A DNA stretch of 28,381 bases, taken from NCBI GenBank assembly GCA_903913355.1, contig CAIWKU010000430.1, forward strand, positions 1-28,381, written 5' to 3'. The notes under the pieces were generated by a model, which saw only the letters and a program-made list of their open reading frames with translations, did not search any database and was not told the DNA's origin. Origin of the DNA: an uncultured Bacteroidota bacterium. Lineage in GTDB: Bacteria; Bacteroidota; Bacteroidia; Chitinophagales; Chitinophagaceae. Of the stretch, positions 22,536 to 28,381 are shown piece after piece (the stretch's first letter is position 1; each line of letters opens with the position of its first letter). A program made the translations under genes and the position numbers.

Positions 22536-24758
22536 ATGAAGAAATACCTGACAGGATTTTGGTATTCGATGCCTTTGCAATTATTTCTATTGCATTTTCG
22601 GAAGTACCAGGTATTTCTTGTTTTCTGGTATATTTTATTGGCTACGGTTACGGGAAACTTTATGCGGACTTTTGGAGCCGATTCCCTGTTTCTGGCGCCG
22701 GAATATTTTGGAGATGTAACTGCAATAAGTACTGCCATCGTTGGGTTTGCTGTAGGTATCTTTATGATGAGCTGGAATATCACCACTTTTATTTTGCATA
22801 GCAGAAGTCTTCGCTTCCTGGCAACCACTGCACAGCCTTTTTTGAAATATTGTATCAATAATGCGCTTCTACCTTTGTGTTTTCTGGTCACCTATTTGAT
22901 TGCTGCAATACACTATGCGCGTTACCAGGAATTGGTGCATGGAATGAAGCTGTTTTTATTGGTAGGCGGGTTTGCCGGCGGAATCATTCTGTCGATAGCT
23001 ATTTCATTTATTTATTTTTTCGGGGCGGATAAAACGATTTATTATAGTATGTCGGCAGTAATTCAGAAAGCCAATTCGAGATATGCCGAGATCGTACAAA
23101 CCAGTGCCCTGCCAAAAGAAAAATCGGATTTTACCGTAAGCTGGTTTTTTAGTGCCAGTTTTCGTTTACGGAAACCCAGAGATGTCAGGCATTATTCAGA
23201 AGAATTTCTTGATTCTGTTTTTAAGCGTCATCATTTTGCGGCAGTAATCGCCATTGTCATTGCTTTTATTTTTCTGGTATTGGTTGGGTACATTTCGGAT
23301 GCCCGTCTTTTTCAACTACCCGCTGCTGCCAGTATCACTCTATTCTTTGCGATCCTGATTGCTGTTGCCGGAGCCATTTCCCTTTTCCTGCATAGTTGGA
23401 GTATTCCATTATTGGTGATAGGATACCTAGGTATGAATTTTCTTTACCAAAACGAGGTAATCGACCCAAGAAATAAATTATATGGGTTAAACTACCTGAA
23501 TAAGGAAGAACGGCCCTTCTATAGCAGAAAAACCATTAAACAACTCGCAAGTGATAGCAATATTGAAGCAGATAAAAAAGAGTTCATTGCTATGCTGAAC
23601 AGGTGGAAAGCCAGGCAAAAAAATCCTCGCCCCGTTCTCTATATAATTAATACCAGCGGGGGTGGAACCCGGAGCGCCAATTTTACCATGAATGCTTTGC
23701 AAAGACTGGATAGTATTTTTCATGGACAGTTAATGCAACAAACTTTTTTAATCAATGGTGCTTCTGGTGGAATGTTAGGAGCAGCCTATTTCAGGGAATT
23801 ATATTATGAGAAGATCAGCGGTAAAGCAATTAACCTTCAGGATAAAAAATATGTAGCTGATATTTCACGTGATCTCTTGAGCCCTTTATTCTCATCATTT
23901 GTAACCAGGGACATGATAGGGCCTGTTCAAAAATTTACACTGAACGGATATGAATATGCAAAGGATAGAGGATATGCATTCGAACAAAAATTGAATGAGA
24001 ATACGCATGGTGTTCTGGATAAAACACTTCATGATTATGCAGATCCTGAAGCAAAAGCACTGATTCCCACCATGTTATTCAATTCAGTCATCAGTAGAGA
24101 TGGCCGGAAAGTGATTATGGGTACAAGACCGGTTCGTTTTCTTATGCGCCATCAGACAGATACCAGTCATATTACTCCTTATGATCCGGATGCTATTGAT
24201 TTCAATTCTTATTTTGGAAAACAGGGAGCAATGAATGTGACCATTCTTTCTGCCTTACGCATGAATGCAACATTTCCTTATGTTTTGCCAAACGTTTGGC
24301 TTCCGACCGACCCAATTATTGATGTGATGGATGCAGGAATCGGGGATAATTATGGGCAGGAAACTTCGCTTCGGTTTGTGGAAGTTTTTCGAGACTGGCT
24401 AAAAGAAAATACCAGTAAAGTGGTTTTACTACAATTGCGCGACAGAAGTCTGAGTGATTGGGATAAGCCAACGGAAGCCAATACATTAATTAGTCTGTTA
24501 ACCAAACCGTTTCTGGTATTGCAAAACAACTGGTACAAATTGCAGGACTATGCACAGCATGACCAGCTAGAGTACTTATTTGAAGCCTTTGGTCCCCAGT
24601 TTTACCGTGTCTGTTTCCAATATGTTCCTTCAAAAAATGATGCTCCGGCCAGTTTAAGTTTTCATTTGACAGCTGCAGAAAAGAGGGATATTGGTATGGC
24701 ATTGGACAATGCAGCCAATCAACAGCAATTCGCCAAACTAAAACAGATCATGGAGTAA
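22536..24758 (+). CDS. membrane-anchored patatin-like phospholipase
   Basis: A 740-residue protein from the ATG at 22536 (MKKYLTGFWY); a TTG in the same frame at 22521 lies within the ctaA stop and is rejected. Residues 1-310 hold about six hydrophobic segments (around 26-42, 62-82, 108-126, 138-162, 233-252, 262-300), so the protein is anchored in the inner membrane. Residues about 365-740 are a patatin domain with an oxyanion loop SGGGTRS at 374-380, nucleophile Ser410 in NGASGG, and Asp599 of the catalytic dyad in VMDAGIGDNYG. The dyad is complete. Patatins hydrolyse acyl esters of phospholipids or neutral lipids. The gene converges on a lipid kinase with only 4 bases between stops, and it lies downstream of ctaA. 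Confidence 0.88.
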   Translation: MKKYLTGFWYSMPLQLFLLHFRKYQVFLVFWYILLATVTGNFMRTFGADSLFLAPEYFGDVTAISTAIVGFAVGIFMMSWNITTFILHSRSLRFLATTAQPFLKYCINNALLPLCFLVTYLIAAIHYARYQELVHGMKLFLLVGGFAGGIILSIAISFIYFFGADKTIYYSMSAVIQKANSRYAEIVQTSALPKEKSDFTVSWFFSASFRLRKPRDVRHYSEEFLDSVFKRHHFAAVIAIVIAFIFLVLVGYISDARLFQLPAAASITLFFAILIAVAGAISLFLHSWSIPLLVIGYLGMNFLYQNEVIDPRNKLYGLNYLNKEERPFYSRKTIKQLASDSNIEADKKEFIAMLNRWKARQKNPRPVLYIINTSGGGTRSANFTMNALQRLDSIFHGQLMQQTFLINGASGGMLGAAYFRELYYEKISGKAINLQDKKYVADISRDLLSPLFSSFVTRDMIGPVQKFTLNGYEYAKDRGYAFEQKLNENTHGVLDKTLHDYADPEAKALIPTMLFNSVISRDGRKVIMGTRPVRFLMRHQTDTSHITPYDPDAIDFNSYFGKQGAMNVTILSALRMNATFPYVLPNVWLPTDPIIDVMDAGIGDNYGQETSLRFVEVFRDWLKENTSKVVLLQLRDRSLSDWDKPTEANTLISLLTKPFLVLQNNWYKLQDYAQHDQLEYLFEAFGPQFYRVCFQYVPSKNDAPASLSFHLTAAEKRDIGMALDNAANQQQFAKLKQIME

Positions 24759-24762
24759 GGAG

Positions 24763-25665
24763 TCAAGCCTGTATCAGATCAAAGCAATCCTTTAATATCT
24801 CAATCGTAAATTCTTCTGCAGTTTCTCTGGGCTCTCCATCAATATGCAGTGGGGCAAGTTTTAAATTTTTAATGGTAAGAGACGGTGTTTGAAAATATAG
24901 TATGTTTTTATGGGTCATATCTTCAACCAGTTGCTGTAGTTTATTATTTCCCCGGATATGTTTTAGAATGGCAAACGGAAGTTTGGCTTTATTCATTTTT
25001 TGTACGATCACTATATCTAATAATCCATCACTTAAACTTGCCTGTGGAGCAATGGTAACATGATTGCCAAATTGATTACTATTGGCAATGCTAATAAAGA
25101 AAGCATCTGAATAGAATGAAAAGTTGTCGAGTATGATCTCAAACTGGTAAGGATGTGCTTTGAAATAATTGAAAATGCTTTGTTGCGTATACATCATGAG
25201 CCCTCGCGTTTCTTTAGTAGCAAAATCATGTGCTACCTGGGCATCAAAACCAATACCGCTAAGCATACAGGAGTATTGGTTGTTGATTAGAAACGCATCT
25301 ATTTTTCTTGACTTGCATGCAAAGATGATAGAAAGGGCATGCTGTGGCTTGGTAGGTAATCCAGCAGCCAATGCCAAACCATTACCTGAACCGAATGGGA
25401 TGATGCCAAAACGGACTGTCAGGTCACGCAAGGCATTCGTTACCTGATTAACTGTGCCATCTCCCCCTATCATTACTACATCCGTAATACCTTCCTTCAG
25501 TATCTTGTCTTTCAACAGATCATAATCGCCATTGGCATTTGTGGAATATATTTCAAATGCAATACCCTGAGCAGTTGTTTCTCTTTCAATTAATTTTTTA
25601 ATACCCTGTTTCTTTGAAGTACCGGAAATAGGGTTTATCAGATAAATTATTTTTCTTTCACTCAT
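24763..25665 (-). CDS. diacylglycerol/sphingosine kinase-like lipid kinase (DAGK_cat)
   Basis: A 300-residue cytoplasmic kinase from the ATG at 25665 (MSERKIIYLI); the ORF extends 15 bases further, but the SERK start leads directly into the family opening IYLINPISGTSKK. The nucleotide-binding motif is MIGGDGTVNQV (65-75; GGDG at 67-70), followed by FGIIPFGSGNGLALA (86-100), the DAGK/YegS hallmark. The C-terminal half is the beta-sandwich lipid-binding domain, ending with PLHIDGEPRE. It phosphorylates a lipid hydroxyl such as diacylglycerol; the substrate is not fixed by sequence. It follows fabH on the same strand by 54 bases, with a weak AT-rich hairpin (ACTTATT/AATAAGT, 25694-25713) between, so shared transcription is possible. 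Confidence 0.92.
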   Translation of the reverse strand: MSERKIIYLINPISGTSKKQGIKKLIERETTAQGIAFEIYSTNANGDYDLLKDKILKEGITDVVMIGGDGTVNQVTNALRDLTVRFGIIPFGSGNGLALAAGLPTKPQHALSIIFACKSRKIDAFLINNQYSCMLSGIGFDAQVAHDFATKETRGLMMYTQQSIFNYFKAHPYQFEIILDNFSFYSDAFFISIANSNQFGNHVTIAPQASLSDGLLDIVIVQKMNKAKLPFAILKHIRGNNKLQQLVEDMTHKNILYFQTPSLTIKNLKLAPLHIDGEPRETAEEFTIEILKDCFDLIQA

Positions 25666-25719
25666 CACCCAAAAATTCAACAGTTAAAATATTACTTATT
25701 AAAAACAATAAGTTCGTAG

Positions 25720-26769
25720 CTACCATTTTAATAAAGCACTGGCCCAGGTGAACCCACTGCCAAAAGCAGCCAGACAAACCAGATCGCCTTCTTTAATCAT
25801 CCCTTTTTGCCAGGCTTCACACAAAGCTATGGGAACGGAAGCGGCTGTAGTGTTACCGTAATGTTGAATATTATTATATACCTGATCATCGCGCAGTTTT
25901 AATTTCTGCTGCACAAACTGACTGATCCGCAAATTGGCCTGATGGGGAATCAGGAGATTGATATCGGAAGGATTGTATCCATTCTTAATTAGGGCCTCCA
26001 TGATTACTTCCGGAAATTTAACAACTGCTTTTTTAAATACAGATTGTCCATCCATAAATGGAAAATTCTGGGCTTGATCAATCATAGCATGGCTCATAAA
26101 CATCTGACCAATTTCTGCCTCATCAAAAGCCGCATAATTTTTATCTGCCCAATGGTTGGCATGGGTTCCGGGGTTATACATAGCCAGAATTTCTGCAGAT
26201 TCACCATCACTATGTAAATGAGTGCTTAGTATACCACAGTTTTCCTTTTCGGTAGCTTGCAATACTACGGCTCCCGCTCCATCACCAAAAATCACAGAAA
26301 TATTTCTTCCTCTGGTGGTAAAATCAAGCCCGAAAGAATGTTTTTCACTGCCTACCACCAGAATATTCTTATACATACCCGTCTTGATAAACTGATCAGC
26401 TACACTAAGTGCATATAAAAAACCGCTACACTGGTTTCGAACATCGAGAGCACCAATCTCTTTCATTTTCATAGCCCGTTGTAATAACACGCCGCAACCG
26501 GGGAAATAATAATCAGGAGAAAGCGTGGCAAAAACGATAAAATCAATATCGCCAGCACTAATACCCGCTCTGTGAATAGCTATTGTAGCAGCTTCCACTG
26601 CCATAGTGGTGGTGGTTTCTTCCGTTCGATGAGCATAATGACGTTCCTGTATACCGGTTCGCTCCTGTATCCATTGGTCATCGGTATCCATGTATTGCTT
26701 GAGTTCATTATTGGTAACCACTTTTTCAGGCACATACATTCCAATACCGGCAATTTTACTTCGGGGCAT
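25720..26769 (-). CDS. 3-oxoacyl-ACP synthase III-like (FabH/KASIII family)
   Basis: A 349-residue thiolase-fold enzyme from the ATG at 26769 (MPRSKIAGIG); the upstream TTG at 26775 is not needed. The triad is Cys114 in DVRNQCSGF, His276 in IPHQANLRI and Asn306 in HYGNTTAAS, all as expected for KASIII, which condenses an acyl-CoA with malonyl-ACP to start fatty-acid chains. It is longer than E. coli FabH (317), with about 30 extra residues around 205-240 (MSHAMIDQAQNFPFMDGQSV). It is not next to plsX, rpmF or fabD, so it is probably a second, specialised copy; a role in branched or secondary lipids is possible but unproven. Neighbours are a lipid kinase and a hydrolase. Confidence 0.9.
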   Translation of the reverse strand: MPRSKIAGIGMYVPEKVVTNNELKQYMDTDDQWIQERTGIQERHYAHRTEETTTTMAVEAATIAIHRAGISAGDIDFIVFATLSPDYYFPGCGVLLQRAMKMKEIGALDVRNQCSGFLYALSVADQFIKTGMYKNILVVGSEKHSFGLDFTTRGRNISVIFGDGAGAVVLQATEKENCGILSTHLHSDGESAEILAMYNPGTHANHWADKNYAAFDEAEIGQMFMSHAMIDQAQNFPFMDGQSVFKKAVVKFPEVIMEALIKNGYNPSDINLLIPHQANLRISQFVQQKLKLRDDQVYNNIQHYGNTTAASVPIALCEAWQKGMIKEGDLVCLAAFGSGFTWASALLKW

Positions 26770-26821
26770 AAGCAAATCGTTTAATTAGAGAGGATGAAGG
26801 TAAGGAAACTGCGAGACTGTT

Positions 26822-26849
26822 ATTTGCCGAGTTTTCTATCTAGGCAAAT
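26822..26849. other. inverted repeat ATTTGCC...GGCAAAT upstream of the FabH-like gene
   Basis: Seven-base arms (26822-26828 and 26843-26849) plus inner AG/CT pairs form a stem with one mismatch. It lies in the 120-base gap between the hydrolase stop and the fabH-like start, about 50-80 bases before that start. It could be a regulatory site or a weak terminator for the hydrolase; no T-run follows on the minus strand. Confidence 0.35.
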
Positions 26850-26889
26850 GATATCTGAATACGGGGTTTATTGATTAAAACAACCTGAT

Positions 26890-27891
26890 TCACTTCACAA
26901 CAGGTTTTAACTGAAGAACGGTTTCCAGAAAAATGGCGGTTTCTTTTTCAACCTGAACAATATCCTTTGAACTGATGGGGGAAGCCAGCACATGTCCACC
27001 TGCCCCGGGAATGGCGACCATCTTTTTCTGCACATCAGCCGTGCCCAGTTGTAGCATCATATCTTTCATGGCCGATACTTTTACTACCGGATCCTGGTTC
27101 TTCTCGTCTTTATAATAATATAAGGTAAGCGTAGGCTGCTTTACTTTATTGAAAGTGGCTGCGGTCATGGATGTTTCTAACAACTCTTCTAATTGGGTAG
27201 TTGCTTCCAAACGGTAGATATGATTCCAGTACTTGTTGTATTGAGGGCTGCCACTGCCCGCCGTATTCATTTTTGAACCTTTTACCAATCTTGCTATCTG
27301 CAAACCCCATGGATTGTTAAGCAGCCAGGCATTCGGATCATTAATGGCAATATTAGGAGAATATAGTACCAGACCAGCGATCTCCGGGTTATCCGCAGCC
27401 AATTGTAAAGCTAAGGTACCACCTGTAGAAGTTCCCATCAGGATTACTTTTTTTCCGAGTTGTTTACCTATGGCATACGCTTCTTTGGCAGACTCCCATA
27501 AATTATCTGCAGTCAGGTTTATCAGTGCATCTGTTGTATCGATACCATGTTGTGAAAGTCTTGATAGATAAAGATTACACCCAAATTTTTTTGCAATATT
27601 CCGGTGAACGGGATTCCCTTCTTCCTGACTGGCACTGAATCCATGAAGATATATTATGGCATATTCTGTTTTTTCTTTTACTGAATCATTTGCCCAAACT
27701 ATCCTCGCTTCATTGTCTGGCTTGATTTTATGTTGCGCTTCCTGTTGCGACACATATTTCTCAAGTGAATCCGCAGTTGCAGGAACTGATGGAAGGCCCG
27801 AGGTATACGATGGAATTGAAGGATGCGGCCCCAGCAGGTAAACAATGGTAACTATAAGTAATACCGCAAGTAATCGTTTCAGGAAACGCAT
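26890..27891 (-). CDS. membrane-anchored alpha/beta hydrolase (carboxylesterase-like)
   Basis: A 333-residue protein with an N-terminal hydrophobic segment (about 5-20, MRFLKRLLAVLLIVTIVYLL) that acts as signal or anchor. The catalytic domain follows: YLHGFSASQEE at 81-91, nucleophile Ser155 in GTSTGG, acid Asp262 or Asp267 in YYKDEKNQDP, and His300 in GAGGHVLASP. It resembles serine hydrolases of the monoacylglycerol-lipase/carboxylesterase kind, probably acting on acyl esters in the periplasm. It follows the DoxX-like gene by 26 bases and may be co-transcribed with it and with the FabH-like and lipid-kinase genes further down. Confidence 0.85.
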   Translation of the reverse strand: MRFLKRLLAVLLIVTIVYLLGPHPSIPSYTSGLPSVPATADSLEKYVSQQEAQHKIKPDNEARIVWANDSVKEKTEYAIIYLHGFSASQEEGNPVHRNIAKKFGCNLYLSRLSQHGIDTTDALINLTADNLWESAKEAYAIGKQLGKKVILMGTSTGGTLALQLAADNPEIAGLVLYSPNIAINDPNAWLLNNPWGLQIARLVKGSKMNTAGSGSPQYNKYWNHIYRLEATTQLEELLETSMTAATFNKVKQPTLTLYYYKDEKNQDPVVKVSAMKDMMLQLGTADVQKKMVAIPGAGGHVLASPISSKDIVQVEKETAIFLETVLQLKPVVK

Positions 27892-27917
27892 AAAATATTT
27901 TTCTTAAATCTACAGAA

Positions 27918-28283
27918 TTATTTCCTGCACCACCATGCCCAGGCCATTAACAATGGATGAATGGCAATTAATCGTAACCAGCCTACCCAATTCGGAACGC
28001 ATAATCCTCCTGGTATACAACTCCCTATATGGATAAAGTATATATGGGAAGGTAAAAAAGCGAATAACATGAGAATGATTCCATACGCTGACCATTTACG
28101 ATACTGAGGAAACATAAGCCCCATACCCAATAAAATCTCTGCAGTACCGGCTAAGAAATTGAGTGTTTCCGGAATAGGCAGATAGGGAGGTATCATGCCG
28201 AGGTATGTGCCGGGACTTCTGAAATGATTTAGCCCGGCCAGAACATAAAATAAAGACTGAATTATCAGGGCTGCCTTTTTCAT
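27918..28283 (-). CDS. DoxX-like small membrane protein
   Basis: A 121-residue protein with four predicted membrane segments (about 4-18, 37-56, 64-83, 98-117). Family signs are FYVLAGLNHFRSPGTYLGMI at 12-31, FLAGTAEILLGMGLMFPQYR at 43-62 and FLPSHIYFIHIG, typical of DoxX/SURF4-like proteins. Some members belong to quinol oxidases, others have thiol or unknown roles; no enzyme motif settles it here. It is the first gene of a minus-strand series with the alpha/beta hydrolase (26 bases downstream), and it is divergent from a gene entering at the right edge. Confidence 0.8.
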   Translation of the reverse strand: MKKAALIIQSLFYVLAGLNHFRSPGTYLGMIPPYLPIPETLNFLAGTAEILLGMGLMFPQYRKWSAYGIILMLFAFLPSHIYFIHIGSCIPGGLCVPNWVGWLRLIAIHPLLMAWAWWCRK

Positions 28284-28341
28284 GCAATAATATACGAATA
28301 AAACTGTGGGTATATCTGTCTTTACGCTAAAAGAAAATAAG

Positions 28342-28381
28342 TATATTCGGTTTCTGCAAAAACAAATGCCATGTCATCTAA
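28342..28381 (+). promoter_or_regulatory. possible promoter and start of a gene running off the right edge
   Basis: TATATTCG (28342-28349) resembles TAnnTTTG with one change, and ATG codons at 28366 and 28371 follow at the right distance. Only the first few codons fall in the window, so the gene cannot be identified. Confidence 0.3.

Noticed and set aside
1..28381. Mobile element, prophage or defence island
   Set aside because: No transposase, integrase, phage structural gene, toxin-antitoxin pair or restriction gene was found; the genes look like core envelope and metabolic functions.

Overview
The window looks like a stretch of chromosome from an aerobic member of the Bacteroidota, most likely Chitinophagaceae-like. 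The reasons are: low-to-moderate GC; starts without clear Shine-Dalgarno sequences; several upstream matches to the Bacteroidota -7 promoter element TAnnTTTG; Bacteroidota-restricted families (DUF4270, DUF4907); and a heme A synthase, which implies an aa3/ba3-type oxidase. This placement is inference from gene content. I see no rRNA, tRNA, CRISPR array, insertion sequence or phage gene.

Layout. 1-2791 (+): the end of an Lrp/AsnC regulator, then a Wzz-like chain-length protein overlapping an O-antigen ligase/polymerase, i.e. the tail of a surface-polysaccharide locus. 2842-6050 (-): an alpha/beta hydrolase, a membrane glycosyltransferase 2 and a lone OppC/DppC-type permease. 6133-8403 (+): a MarR regulator with a palindromic site 4 bases before its start codon, followed by a VLCAD-like acyl-CoA dehydrogenase. 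8404-8701: a promoter-like sequence and a clear terminator with no ORF between them, a possible small RNA. 8702-9391 (+): a LytTR regulator with a degraded receiver domain. 9436-10783 (-): a Kelch-propeller lipoprotein whose end overlaps a DUF4907 membrane protein. Divergent from it, 11106-13709 (+): a DUF4270 lipoprotein plus a predicted outer-membrane beta-barrel protein. 13842-15017 (+): an exported N-acetylmuramoyl-L-alanine amidase. 15135-17300 (-): an exported S9 prolyl-oligopeptidase-family peptidase.

17387-18900 (+): an AhpD-like protein and the beta subunit of a 2-oxoacid:ferredoxin oxidoreductase without its alpha subunit nearby. 18933-19589 (-): a NarL/FixJ response regulator. 19590-19977: gene-free DNA with several hairpins. 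19978-20586 (+): TsaC/Sua5 family. 20639-21235 (-): RNase HII. 21421-24758 (+): heme A synthase and a patatin-like phospholipase fused to an N-terminal multi-spanning membrane region. 24763-28283 (-): a DoxX-like membrane protein, a second alpha/beta hydrolase, a FabH-like ketoacyl synthase and a diacylglycerol/sphingosine-type lipid kinase.

How it fits together. Most of the window is envelope and lipid biology: polysaccharide chain-length control and ligation, glycosyl transfer, peptidoglycan hydrolysis, exported proteolysis, fatty-acid breakdown and synthesis, and phospholipid turnover. I find no defence island or obvious new system. The least explained multi-gene unit is the divergent Kelch/DUF4907 and DUF4270/outer-membrane-protein group at 9436-13709. 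The best non-coding candidates are the possible small RNA at about 8450-8520 and the hairpin-rich gap at 19669-19841.
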